Assembly: GCA_021613535.1 (NCBI GenBank)
Contig: CP075496.1
Span: forward strand, 6,262,001 to 6,326,000
DNA length: 64,000 nt
Direction: 5' to 3'
Origin: Adineta vaga
Lineage: Eukaryota; Rotifera
This document shows positions 12,041-25,100 of this stretch, one piece after another. Position numbers and translations under genes: made by a program. The notes beneath the pieces were generated by a model. That model was not told where the DNA came from and ran no database searches. It saw only the letters and a list, made by a program, of their open reading frames with translations. Each line of letters starts with the position of its first letter. Within the stretch, counting starts at the first letter, position 1.

Positions 12041-15000
12041 CTAAGATTGAGTAGGAATCATTAAAGAAGCAACATATTCTTCATAAGCTAAACGATCTAC
12101 ATCTGCTGGTTCAAATGGTCCGTAATGTGCAACAGCTACACATCGTTCATATATTCGAATAGTTTCATCCGTAATAATCGGTTCATCAAACATTGACATG
12201 AGCGATTGCTGCAGAGACACAGATTCTCTTTGTTGTTGCTGCTGTTGTTGCTGTTCATTTTCGTTCGTTCGTTTATTGTCGGTAAGATACTATAAAATAC
12301 GAAGAGAAGTTTACAATCGATAGAAAAGAAAGCTAAACTTACATTTCAAAACTAGAAGTTGATGAAACTGATTGATAAGATGCAATCGATAAATCATGAA
12401 GATGTTGTTGTTTATTTGATGTAGGTGTTGATGTTGGCATACATGCATCACGTGCCATTTTCGCATATTGTTCATAACATTGTAATGATTCAGTTGATGG
12501 TTCATCCAAATAGAATCCATACACATCATTTGTTGTTGGAAATATAGTACTTAATAAACGTTTGATTTGCATTGCACTATTATTTGATTCATCATTTATC
12601 GATCGATTAATTATTTTTGACTTGGAAGATTTCTTATTTGACATTTGGGACTGTTTTTTAAAGTTTTCTTCATCAGTATCAGTATCATCGAAGATATCTT
12701 CATCTGAAGATTGATCTTGATTCGTATTTTGAGATGAGGTTGACGATGATGCAGATGGAGGAAGAAGTGCTCGTTGCTGAACATCAGCCATAAGACTATA
12801 TATATATATATTAAAAGATTGCTTTTTTTTGCTTGGTTTGCAAAGAAGAAAAATGAGAATTTACCCAAGACTAGTGATAGTCTTTCGTTGTTTATTGTCA
12901 CGAATAGAAAATGGTGTAAATTCACGGATATTTCCATAATTATAAGCAATATCTCTAAACAAAAATGATTCATTTGTCATTATGATTATTTCGTAAGATA
13001 TGTACTTATTAGTTGAATCCATATGCCATTCAAATTTCTCTTCAAATACTGTCAATTCATCTGGACGATAATATTCATAAAAACCATCAACAAGTGGATC
13101 ATCATTCTTCACTGAAATGACTTCTAAACAGTCTTTTCTGGATTTAAGAACTAAAAAGAAAACAGATATTCGTATTTTATTTATAAAGAATTCATTTTCT
13201 ACCTTGTTCAGCTGAAAATGGTAATGAAAACCAAATATCATCACCGAAAATATTAGTACAACTAAACAGAGAAGAAAAATACAAAGATATTATCTTTAAT
13301 AGATTTCTCAGTGAATTACTGTGGTGACATATAGCCAGTTACTAATCGTGGATCATGCAAATGATAATCACTAGCTAATTCCCAGAAATGTGCTCGACCT
13401 ATTTTTGGTTGGAAGATACCAAGAAATAAATTCATTGCATGTTGTTTTTCCGCATCTATCGAGAGAGAAAAAAAAAACAGACGAAAAATGAAATATAAGT
13501 GAAAGAGAAAATTAATCAAACCTGAAAATGTATTTGAATAATAACGTGAAAGTGTTTGAACAATATCTCGCGATTGTGTTGACCAAGCTGGTGTCTGCTT
13601 TTTATATGTATCAATTCGGTGAACTAATTGACTACCAGCATATTGCTGAGCGAGAATATCACCAGAATGTTCAAATAATTGTTTGATTACTCTAGAATAA
13701 GGCATCGTACTATGGAATTTTTCAAGAACAACATTAAACAACTCACAATTCAACGGACGAATCTTCTTGTAAATGTGGAGAATCGGTAAGACCCATTGCA
13801 AATAACTACAAATAAATAAATATGTTATGGAGAAAACGAGCAACAGCTTTTTTTTATATCGGTTGAAGATATAAAGAGATGTATTACCTGATATCCAAGT
13901 GCACATTTTGCTATAGCAAACATAGCTGTATTTGTTCTATCGAGACAATCAACACAATTGACACGTGCAACACCCGTTTGGACAAAAAATGTTTGATAGG
14001 GAGTTAATTTAATTGCATTTTCTCTACAAAAATTCTTATCGAAATCTTTCGTTTATTCTCTCCGAAAGATATTTACCTATCATAAAAATATTGCTTATCA
14101 TTGACTAATAATGGAAAGTTTTGAAAGAATCCTGTTTGTTGTACATATCGTCGAGCAATTTCATCTAATTTTGGCATAACACGTCGCTGTTTGCTAAAAT
14201 ATAAATAATGTACTATGATAGAGGGAAAAACAAATTGCTATCTACATACGAACGATTGGCACGAGCCATATCAAATGCTAAATATTGAATATTATTTTCA
14301 TCTGGAATAAATTGTTTGATATAATCCAAAGCACTACAAAATTCTTCCGATAAAAAATGTTCTTGTTTCTTCTTTTCATGTTTCTAGAGAAGGGACAATT
14401 CACTTTTTCTTATTAAATTTTCAATGAAAAATTCAACGTACTTTAACAAGATTAAGAATAAGAACTAAAACAAACAAAAATAGAAGAATTATGGTATTCG
14501 AAATCTATTGAACTTACTAGGAGTACCATATCGATAGAAGAGTTGTCGAAAATGTTGAGATGCTACAACATATGTTGGATCATTCATGTCAACTATGAAA
14601 ATCAAGATACGATAAGTATTAATTCATTGGCAAACGTGAAATACAGAGATCATCATGTAATTGACTTACTCATAATTGGTGGTTTTGGTACTTGTTTTGG
14701 ATCTTGACTCCAAAATGCTGGTACACTACCACGTAATTGTACATACGATGTAAAACGACTTTTTCCAAGTGATGACAATGAAGCATCATGAACGATTTGT
14801 TCAGTTTCAACTTCATTCGCTACATAACCCTAATTACTTTTCTAAAATTTTTTCATTTCAAAATATTTGTATTACTTTGCAATTTCCTCCACGTTTAAGA
14901 AACCTTGTTCCAGAAAATCTTTGAGATCGTCGACAGATCAATGTTAAATAAATCGAACGACAGAAAACATTTAAATTATATTGTAATATCACTCCTAAAA

Positions 15001-15941
15001 ATTTCATTTGATTGTTTTCGAAAGATAACTATTCATCAAAACTCATACCATGAACAATAAAAAGTAACCATCTTGGATGGACTTGTGTTCGTAATGGTTC
15101 TTGAAGATATTCATTCCACACAAATTTCCAAGTCGGTTGATAACGTGTACCCAAACAATCATTCTCTGTATGATTTTCACCATTTATTTGGGAATTTTGT
15201 GGCATGAAATTAAATTGTAATGTATGTGTTAAATCATATGTATAACTGAAATAGAATCCATTGGTTAAATCAAGATTTTGCAATGCACGAAGATATCTAT
15301 TATAAAAATATGATTTATCAAAGTTGATAATGAATGAAATCATTCCTACTTGCTTTCATCAGGATGAGGTTTTTTTATATCTTCATTTGTAATACTTAAC
15401 ATGAGTGTTTCATCAATTTTATAGATTCTATGATAACCTATTCGTGCCACTTGACTTCGTCGTGTAATGACAAGCATATAATATCCTTCAAGAAATTTGA
15501 TGAAACCTAATGAAGAAGAGAAGATTATAGTTTTGTTATTCATTTGATTATTTACCAATAATTCCATGACAATGAATTGTTTTACTAAAACCACCCACTC
15601 GACTGTTACTTATTTCGATTGTACCAAGAAGTTGACGTAATTCACTATGTGAATATTCATGCTAAAATCGATAAAAAATGAAAAAACTCTAGTAATGATA
15701 TGATATTGAACTAATATTTACTTGATCTTCGATGATACTTAATTCTTTTTGATCCATACGATCAATTTTAAGAATTCGACATTTTGATCGATTTTTATTC
15801 ATGGCTACCACAATATAACGCTATAAATCGTATCGATACATATTTTAGATGATTATATTAAAGCCTTACATTATGTGTGGCATAGATAGTGAAATGTTGC
15901 CATGGATTAAGTAATGGATATTCAAGAATCTGTGTTGGCAT
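12041..15941 (-). CDS. FIG4: Polyphosphoinositide phosphatase (Sac domain), FIG4/SAC3
   Basis: A multi-exon gene whose start at 15941 opens [17 protein letters not shown]. It removes the 5-phosphate of PI(3,5)P2 on endolysosomal membranes, acting with PIKfyve and VAC14. The Sac signature [12 protein letters not shown] is encoded at about 13965-13930, with the CX5R nucleophile Cys and Arg intact. N-terminal FIG4 landmarks include [40 protein letters not shown] and WKFVWNEYL. The C-terminal part is Ser/Asp-rich (around 12790-12660), then [17 protein letters not shown], ending [14 protein letters not shown]. The gene lies 94 bp behind archaemetzincin and 129 bp before HMGCL on the same strand. 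Identification of the family is firm; a few small exon joints were read by eye only. Confidence 0.93.
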
Positions 15942-16035
15942 GCTTTTTTTTTCTATCTAGAATATTGTATATACGTATTATTCTCAAGAATATAAATATG
16001 GATAAAAAAAAGAAAGTTTTTGTTGCAACATATAT

Positions 16036-17170
16036 CTATCTGTTATTCTTTCTACGTTTTGTTTTTCGTGTTGACTCATTCGAATTCGAATTTTTGTTCT
16101 TCTTTATTGATTGATTATTTTTCAATATCTCTAAACGTTTTTTCAATATATTAATTTCTTCGTCAAATTGATGTGTTATACAAAACTCCAATAATTGTTC
16201 ATATCGTTGAACAAAATCAGATTTTGATAATTGAGATAATTTTCTCAAATCAATTGGACATAGAAACAATGGTTGAGAGAAATCTTCATCTAAATGTCCA
16301 CTACCATTCATTAAACAATTATAGTATATACAATGATCAATACCAAATAAATGTCCAATTTCATGTGTTAATAAACGACATGAACGTAGCAAGATAATCT
16401 GCGGTATTGAAAGTGATTTCGTCTCTTTAATTTTCCAATCATACCAGAATTCTGAGCCAAATGTTAGCCGAGGATCATATCGAAAGAAAGAAAAAGCAGC
16501 AACACGAGCATTTCCTTCAGCTAAACCAGCAATAAACAGATCCGATTCATCCGAATAAAAATCATGTAAAGTTATCGCAACAAGATAACAAGCATCCGTT
16601 GGAATGGACCGTTTAAGAAGTGTAAGTATATTATTTACACAAATTTGTGAATGTCCACTGATTTTATCATGACGTGTACGAAGTTTTGTTTCTCTGATTA
16701 AATCGTTTCTACCCTTCGTTGTACCTAATAATTAAAATTTATCTGAAAATTTTAATAGAATCTATTAATCACTTACATATCCATGATCGTTTTGTTTCAT
16801 TCCAATTGATATTTGTAAACAAAGGCAAAAGTTTGACTTCCATTTGAAAAAATCGTTGAGTATAATCAATTAAATGATTAATATTCAATACTGATAAACG
16901 ATCATCGTCATCCAGTAAGGTCAAATAGATATATTTTCGCACAGGATCATCGTCACCATCAAGAAATGGACAATCATCAAGAAACTCTGCATACGTTTGT
17001 CCTCTTTCTTTATAATTTACTAACCAATCTGCTTCATGAGTTGGAGTTGGTAATGACGCAAATGTTGCTTTGAATTCATTAGAAAATGAAGCATCAGTGC
17101 CAAGTGCTGCATCAATATCTTTTTGTTTCGGTACACGAAAACCTCGAACAAAAGAGATTACTTTTGCCAT
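16036..17170 (-). CDS. Archaemetzincin (AMZ) zinc metalloprotease
   Basis: Two exons, 17170-16777 and 16724-16036 (1083 nt, 360 aa). Archaemetzincins are metzincin peptidases with catalytic motif HExxHxxGxxH followed by Cys residues that hold a second, structural zinc. Here HEIGHLFGIDHC, then NCLMNGSGHLDED, give all catalytic ligands and two structural Cys. The last pair, normally CPxC (CPICLRKL in human AMZ), reads CPIDLRKL: the fourth Cys is replaced by Asp (codon 16251-16249). The C-terminal about 30 residues are a Lys/Asn/Arg-rich tail. A pyrimidine-rich AG acceptor lies 12 nt before the ATG. Cellular substrate unknown even in vertebrates. Confidence 0.92.
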
Positions 17171-17313
17171 GTTTATTTTCCTCTAAACAAACGAGAGAAA
17201 AATAGAAAAACATAAGAATAAACGAAATCATTTGGAAGAATTCAATTGATTGTTCAGTTTAGTATTTTGAAGAAAACAACATAAATCTACATATAATATC
17301 TGACATGATTAGT

Positions 17314-18348
17314 CTATTCATCATCATCACTTTCATTAATCACACGACGATGTGATGATCGATGATTGGTACTATTATTAGGATGATCAGTTCCTCTCGA
17401 TGTTCGTTGTCGTTTATTCATTGTTGTCGTTGTTGATGATCGTTCACCATTTTCATCATTAATTTTCGTTGCTTTTAATACACTATTAACATCATCTTTA
17501 TTCCATTCTTGTTTACATGAAGGACATGGATATACAGTTTTCTTATTTGTTGCATGAGATAATCGAAGAAAATATCGAGCAGCACATGATCGATGCATAT
17601 GAACATCGCATGAACTAAATTTACGAAATTGATTTACTGAAGAGGAAAAATGAAATGAAAACTTTTACCTATTTGAACAAACCAAACCTCGAATTAAAAG
17701 ACGTCGACAATTTTGACAATTCGAAACATAATTTCGAAAAACATCCATAATAAATGTTTGCATTTCTAAGATTGCTCGAGCATGAAGAATAATCGTATTA
17801 TTTGGACCACTTTCAATCCATTTATCACGATGAAAACGTGCCATTGTTTCACCAAATTCTTTTTGTGTCATTTTCAAATCATTCGCAAGAATTGATTCAA
17901 ACACTTCACGAGTTGTAATACATCTAATATACAAATTAATATGTTTCTCGCTGCAATAAATAAAACTATTAACTCACTTTTCATCATTTGTTACGACTAA
18001 TTCTAAAAGTTTTTCAAAAATTGCTGCTTCCTTTTCCGTATAGGAACTATCCATTTTAACAAATTGTGGTTTAAAATTTTGTATACATACAAAATAAATA
18101 TCATTTTCATTTTCTTCACTTGTAACTTGTTTAATTTCAATACCATATTGATTCAAATGTTTATTCATCAATGGTAAATATCCTTCATTAAACGTTCGAA
18201 TTTCATCTTTAACTTTTATTTGTAAATCATATCGGTCACGTAAATTATTCAAAAGATCAATCAATTCATGTTCATTATAAGCACCATCATGAAGAAAATA
18301 TTGAATTAATTGTTTATGATAATCTTCTAATGCTGTTGGTAGTGACAT
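17314..18348 (-). CDS. NSMCE1: Non-SMC element 1 homologue, SMC5/6 complex E3-like subunit
   Basis: Exons 18348-17978, 17923-17669 and 17614-17314 (927 nt, 308 aa). The first two exons encode winged-helix domains of the Nse1 family (FKPQFVKMDSSYTEKEAAIFEKLLELV, FGETMARFHRDKWI). The third completes a variant RING: CQNCRRLLIRGLVC, then CDVHMHRSC, then CPSCKQEW, matching the C4HC3 pattern of Nse1. The exon 3 acceptor was chosen at 17615/17614 because the nearer upstream AG puts a stop in frame and because it restores SCDVHMH. A Ser/Arg-rich tail follows. Nse1 with Nse3/Nse4 supports SMC5/6 in DNA repair. An acceptor AG is 4 nt before the ATG. Confidence 0.9.
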
Positions 18349-18626
18349 TATTCTACAAACATGGAATTTTTAGGCTCAAATTTTTAAAGAACGAAGATTA
18401 TTTCTCAGACAATATAGTTTGTTTATTTATTTGTTTTATTCATGCAAGCATTCGAACAGATTGACGATAGAAGAAAAAAAACAAAGGGAAAATGACTACA
18501 AATTGAGAAAGAGAGAAATAAAAATATTGCAAGCAAATAAATAAATAAATAAATAAAATCATGATATTCGTACACAATTTATGTTGACTAGAAAGCTGTT
18601 TATTTACATATACAGATAGATTCTCT
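18349..18626. repeat. Short spacer with an AAAT microsatellite
   Basis: The gap between NSMCE1 and the SOCS-box gene contains about six tandem AAAT/TAAA units near 18533-18558. No gene seen. Confidence 0.6.
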
Positions 18627-21151
18627 CTAAACGAATTGTGGTTTATAAGCGAGATAAGATTTTAAATTGTCCGGTAAACGTAACTGTTTGATTTGTTTTT
18701 GATCAACATAACGTAAAATATGACGACGTGTTACTTCTTTCAATGTTGTACATGTATAAGGTAGAGAATAAACTTCAATAAGACGAATATTTGATGATGG
18801 TTCGATATTTTTCAAAACAGCTAATGTTGAATCACAATTTGATAGGGATGGATAAATATTAAATAAAAGTGAAAATTCATTAGTAAAAATAAATGGAGAA
18901 AAAAATGGACCACGATAATCAATTATACTTCGTGTATGTAATAATGTTGAAGAATTGAGAATATAGAGAAAATAATTTCGTTTCACACGTTGAAATATAG
19001 GAACTAAAAGAAAAGAAAGTAATTATAAATGTCTGTCGAAAAGTTTCTACTCATATATATGAAAATGATATGTTTATTAGTATTATAACAATGAATACTT
19101 ACGTGTGCATAAAACAATAATCAGATGTCCATCATGTGTATATTCTACTCGATATACTTTTGTTTTTAATGTATGATTTGAGCAAACAAGTACACGATCT
19201 TTTTTAATATCAGTTATTTGACCACGAACTGTATCGAATTCTGCTAAACGTGAATGACCATAACGTGGATCAAATGCAAATCGTTGATCATAACCTAGTA
19301 TGTAGAATCATTCAATTTAATTTTGAATTTTGAAAGACGAAGAATACTTACGAGCTGGTGTTATACGAAGTATAGTATATGTTTTTATGTCAAAAATCAC
19401 TGTTACTTCATGTGTTTGATGACTATATGAATGTTTATCTTCATAATCAGGTGTTATTAATAGTTTCGTTCGATCAGGTGATATTAAACATGAATAAGAA
19501 CGTGCATTAAAACGATGTGCAATTGAATTAAGTTTACGAACGATTCGACTATTCCATGTTGATGAAGATGAAGATGTTGTAAGAGAAAATGTTGGTGAAG
19601 ATGATGATGAAAGTAAAACACAATCTCCATCATCCATACAACTACACGTCGATGATGACATCGAAGATAAATAGGGTGTGGAACGATGTTTAGAACCATG
19701 TATGAGATAATTTTGAGGATTTTTATTATTTACTAATTCATTTGCATTGGATATTGAATACGAACGTGTACTAGCCGTATTTGAACTAAATAGATCAGAA
19801 AGAAATTCTTTTTCATTTCAAAAGTTTTTTTCACTATTATTCAATGTAAGTAGAGAAACTTTAGAAAAAAACTACTAACCGACTTGTCGTTTTCCCAAAT
19901 CGGATTTTTGATGTAGTCGATGTTATATTTGTGTTGTTAATGTTAGTATTCGCATGATTAGCAGCTGTAGCAGTTACCAAAGTACATCTTGCTGAACCAG
20001 TTAAATACGAAGCTTTTTTTGTCGTATCAACAAATTCATAGGCATCATTTTGCGTATCCGAACGATTTTCTGTTTCATTTAATAGTGAACATGATTTTAT
20101 CGGCGAACGTTGTGGTTCATTGGTATGATAAGCACTTAATGCTGCTGTTTGCATTAGCGAACTATGCTTATTTGGTATATTCACACGTATAGTTGATGGA
20201 TTAGTTGATGGTGGCGTCGGTGGTGTTGATGGTTGTTGTGGAAGTGGAGATGAATTCGGTCGTTGTGCCTGTCGACGAAAACATTTACATTTCCTTGATG
20301 GTTTTCTTTCTATGGATTCAGTAGGTACAGGTCGATCGAATATGAATATTTCTACCTATTATATTCAATGAATATAGAATGAAAAAAAAGACAAATTCAT
20401 TTATGATAAACAAACGTACTTCATTGTTTCCTTTCCATAATTGAAAGACAATAAATTCGTCACAGCAAGCAATAACACGATTTAAACGATGTATACGATC
20501 ACGTATAGCATTATCATTTGTACGATAACGTTCAATATTTGATGGGACAGTTAATACAACATCATCTTCACCATGTTCACTCAATATGAATTGTGCATCG
20601 CCGAGACGAGTTAAATTTTTGAAGAATCGTCCATTAACATAATAGACTGGTTTCGGATGTAAACGACGGTAATCAAGATCGTTCGATGATATTGCTAATG
20701 AACATGTTACAGTTGATGAAGAACTTGATAATGTCGCCGTTGAACCAACTAAGGCTGAAGCAGATTGATTATTATGACGAATATTTGATTTATTGCTTGA
20801 AAACGATAAAGATGAAGGAACAGAAGTGGAGGTTAATTGTGCTTTCGTTTGAACAACAAAATCATTAGTTAACGATGATGAAGGAGATACCAGTGACGTT
20901 GATGTCGAAAATGAACCTGAGGATTGTGATGGGAGAACAGATGATGTATTATTATTATTATTATTATTGTTATTATTATTATGTGATATTATTTCACAGC
21001 CAGTATCAGTACTGAATTGATTAAAATGACCAAAACGACGTGCATCATAATAAATCCATTTTTGATATGGAATAACAACAATTTTACGTGCACCAAGTGG
21101 TTGGGGTACACCAGGCAGTTGTTTTTTATTAACGGTTATTCCGTTACCCAT
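18627..21151 (-). CDS. Predicted myristoylated SOCS-box protein, unassigned family
   Basis: Five exons: 21151-20420, 20355-19880, 19785-19352, 19294-19103, 19003-18627 (2211 nt, 736 aa). The N-terminus MGNGIT fits the N-myristoylation rule (Gly2, Thr6). Low-complexity Asn and Ser/Thr runs interrupt the first 300 residues. Later segments such as SYSCLISPDRTKLLITPD, RVEYTHDGHLIIVLCT and YFLYILNSSTLLHTRSI look like beta-propeller blades. The C-terminus matches a SOCS box: a BC-box-like TLKEVTRRHI, where Thr stands at the usual Cys, then a Cul5-box-like LRLPDNLKSYL. This predicts an Elongin B/C-Cullin 5 substrate receptor at a membrane. I do not recognise the orthologue; the propeller call is weaker than the SOCS box. 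Confidence 0.75.
20944..20981. repeat. ATT trinucleotide run encoding poly-Asn
   Basis: About eleven ATT/GTT triplets on the plus strand read as consecutive Asn codons (AAT/AAC) on the minus strand inside the SOCS-box gene. A likely length-variable coding microsatellite. Confidence 0.8.
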
Positions 21152-22117
21152 CTAGAATTTAAAACAAATAGAATGAAAATGTACGATAAAAAACATCTCT
21201 CTTCACATGCGTACACAGGTTCCAAGTATGACTTGGAATAAAACATATACTGAACAACAAATTTTCTTTTTCTGTTACTTATATTCAAAAAAAGAAAACA
21301 AACAGAGACAAATTTTTTTGTGTCGTATTTTAATTCAAAAACGACTAAAGTAAAGAAAAACAAAAACAATCAGAGAAGATCTTTGCAAAAAAAATTTGTG
21401 AAAAGTCCATATTATTCTATTAAATTGAAATCCACACACACAGTCACACATGAAAATGAGTCAATCGTTATCTGTGTGATAGAAAAAAAGAACCAAAGAA
21501 AGAAGAAGATCGTCACAATTGAAAGAAAACAAACAGACAAACAAAAATTTTTTAACAACACGGCACACAAAAACAATTAATAAATGAACATTGTACAAAT
21601 TCGATACAGAAAATATCATTCCAGTGGAGGCAAGGCACAGATATATATGTATATATGTATATATAAACTGCGCATGATATTGCAAAAACAAATGGACAGC
21701 ATGAAAAGACACTGTACAAACAACAACAACCAAAAATATATAAATAAACAAACAGCACATGAGAGAAAGAGAAAAACAAAGAGACTAGAGACCATTAAGA
21801 ACGGAAATTGAAGGTGGGATTGAAGTGAATTGCACACAGATTGTTTTCTTTTTGTTTCAGATCGATAATGGTTGTTGTTTATGATTTTGAGCTACATAAC
21901 GACAGAGAAAAACATCCTCTACACACACACACTCATATATATGTACGTACATACATCGAAAATAAAGCAGCAAAAGCAGCCTGAGATGACAAATAAATGT
22001 AGAAGTAAATATATATATATATATACGCATGTGGTGAGTAAGTATGTTTACAATATTCGACAATAATATCACAATATGCAAGTAGAAAGATAAATGAATT
22101 TTTTTTTCGCATTTAAT
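21152..22117. other. AT-rich intergenic region with dinucleotide tracts
   Basis: This 966-bp region lies between the MBD5/6-like stop and the SOCS-box gene start. It has TA/TG tracts near 21640-21665, a CA run near 21920-21932 and a pure AT run at about 22009-22025. Overlapping open frames here are low-complexity and unsupported. It should hold the long 3' UTR of the MBD gene and the SOCS gene promoter. Confidence 0.6.
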
Positions 22118-25100
22118 CTAAGGTAAAAGATGATCAACACTTGGTAAAGTATCGGATGATAATGGTTTGACAAATAATGAAGGTAATGTTAAATCATTAT
22201 TACTGAGATTATTATTGCCATTCATATACGGTTCAAAATCGCCGAAACTAACATCATCGAATGAAGCAGCAGTATCGAAATCATCATTGAGTAAAAGAGA
22301 ATTTAAATTGGTGTCACTACCCCATGGTGTAGAGAAATCAAATGAGTTAAAATCGGTTTGCCATGGCTGTTGTTGTTCAACAACGATTGGCTGAGATAGT
22401 AATGGCATAGAAATTTGAATTGGTTGTTGTTGTTGTTGTTGTTCTCCTTCCTGTTTCGTTTTTTTTGTTGTACGACGTCGTGGTGGTGGTTTATCTGCAT
22501 TTGTTGCGAGCCTTTTCGCAGGACTTGCTTTTGTTGTTCGAACGGATTTAATTAAAAGATTAGTATTCTGTTCAGCAGATGATGTTGTATGTTCAAAACG
22601 ATTGATCGTATCAATAAGATTATCAACACCAGAAAATGACGAAGAATTTAAACCCTTGAGTAATGTACGAAGTGTCTTAGGTTCAACAGGTCCATTTAAC
22701 AAAAGACAATTGCCAGCATCATCAAGTGTTGATTGATCAGTTGAATTATTTGTATTAGTAGAATTGGTTTTGTTGTTTATAGGAACAAGATTTCGATTCG
22801 ATGAAGACGAGTCTATTACAATAAAAAGATATTCAATCAAATATTCTGACAAGAAAAAAAGTCTTGGACTAAGCATTTGTTGTGACTATTAAATCGATTG
22901 ATCTCAAATAGAACTACTATCTTCGTTTAGTTAAAAAAATTAATACAAACCATCTGATGATGGAATTGATGGTGTTAAAATCAATCGTTGTTGTGCTGAT
23001 TGGTCATTGGTAATCTTTTGTTGAATAATATATGGTTTATTATTGATAAAAAAGATTTGTTGTGGTTGTTTTCTTTCATTAATATTATTATTATTTAAAA
23101 TAATGTGTTGTGTTGACGTTTGTTGATTATATTCATTTATTGATGGTACATGGAGAAGCACCGATTGGCGCATTGGTGCTGATGGTAATAGATTTGTTGT
23201 TTCTGTACAATTTTTTGATCCAGATGAAACAATAGGTAGTTTCTTTTTAATAAGAGATGCAGAATTAACTGATGTTGCTGTTGTAGATAGTTGTGGCGGT
23301 GGTGGCGGTGGTGGTGATGATGATGATGATGTTATTGTTCGTTGGTGTTGTGTTTGTGCTTTTTGAAAAAGATGATTAACAATAGCATTCGAATCTGATG
23401 ATGCACCCGACGCCAAAGCTGATAAAAGAAAATTTGTTGTTGATGGATCATTAAAATCAATCATTAATGGTTGTGATGAATCAGTTGTTTGTTCATTATT
23501 CGTTTTTGTTAAAAGATATTCTTCATTTGTTGTCGATCCTTTAGAAAGCATTATTTGTGTTTGATTTGTTGTACCCATCAATGAAATAACATCCATTTGA
23601 TTTGATGTTGTTGTTGCTGTTGCTGATGATGATGATAAGCATGGTTTTTGAGCAATAGCTGGTGAACGAACAAAGTCAGGCTTTAATGCATTCACATTCA
23701 ATGTAACCTAAATAAAACATGCTTTTCTTTTAGTTTTAGGTTCTATTTTTAATGTTATATTTGATATTACTCAGTTTCTCGTTCAATATTTGCGTTTAGA
23801 AAACGCTTTGGAAAATATTCTTAGAGATATTAAAAACTGACTAAAATTCTCGAGGATTACTTCTACTATGAAATTATTTTCTATACCTGTTTGCCATTTG
23901 TATTATTCGATGATATAACTGATGAAGCTGACTCAACTCGTACACGTTTATTATTATTTGAATCTCGATTTGGTGATAACAACACATTTTGTACACCAGA
24001 TAGTACAGCAAATGTTGATTCATTCGTTGTTGTTTTAACTTGATCAAATAATGATGGAACACGTGCGATTACATTCGTATCCGTTGCTGTTGTTGTTGAT
24101 GATGATGCTAAAATTGGTGGTGTTACAATATTATCATTAATATAACGAATATTATTATGATGATGTGTCGATGGAGATATAGAATTTTGACGAAGATGAT
24201 TTGTTTGTGATGCTGATGAAACAGATGCTGGTGGAGAAAGTATTGATGATGGAACAGGTTGAGTTTGATGAACATCATTAGATGGTGGTTTAACAGCAAG
24301 TGGAGCAATCACTGGCGATGTTGCCGTTGTTTTACGTGGCCGACCGCGTGGCCGTTTCGATGAAGGAGTAGTATTGGCTTGTTGTATAGGTGTCCATGTC
24401 ATCGATTGGCTACCATCTATTAAATATGAAACAAAGTATTGAAATTTCGAAAAAGAAAATTAATCAATTGGTACCAGATATTGGATCAGTATTATTAACA
24501 AAAACAACAGATTCATTATTACTATTTGCAGTCAGATTTGAAGCACATACAAAAACATTTCCATTCGTTCCTTCATTATGCATTCGTTTTCGACGTTTAG
24601 CTAAAAGAATAGAAAAATTAATGAGACAAAACAGGAGAGGAAAAAAACTGATATTTTACCAGGTTTTTGTTCTGTTTCACAAAATGAATCAATACAATTT
24701 GTCAATGTTGCCATTTCTAATATATTTGATTTCTGTCGACAATTGGTACCTTCAAGAACTTGTGTTACTTCCCATGATTTAGATAAAATTGTTGAATCAA
24801 AATTGAATACCTAGCAATAAATATGTTTTATCTTGTATTGATATAAGAAAGAACTACTAAAGATCACAGATGCTTCTCATCAACGGAAAAGAAAAACATT
24901 TTCTTTCTATGCAAAAATAACTTTGATAAAACTGACATCTGGTAGATATCGATTGTTTACCAATGTCATCTATACTTATTTAAAGTTCTTTTCTACTAGA
25001 AAATCAACAAACCTTATCAACAATAAGTGGACATTGCAGACCACATTTACATGATGTTGGTGATTCAAGATAAAGACGAACCGCATCCAAAGAATCAAGT

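Noticed and set aside
15914-16114. 66-aa plus-strand frame between FIG4 and AMZ
   Set aside because: It is antisense to the AMZ 3' end and to the FIG4 5' exon, Phe/Leu-rich, with no family.
21320-21837. Several overlapping small frames on both strands
   Set aside because: They overlap each other, are biased toward Lys or Phe/Val, and fall in an AT-rich intergenic region.
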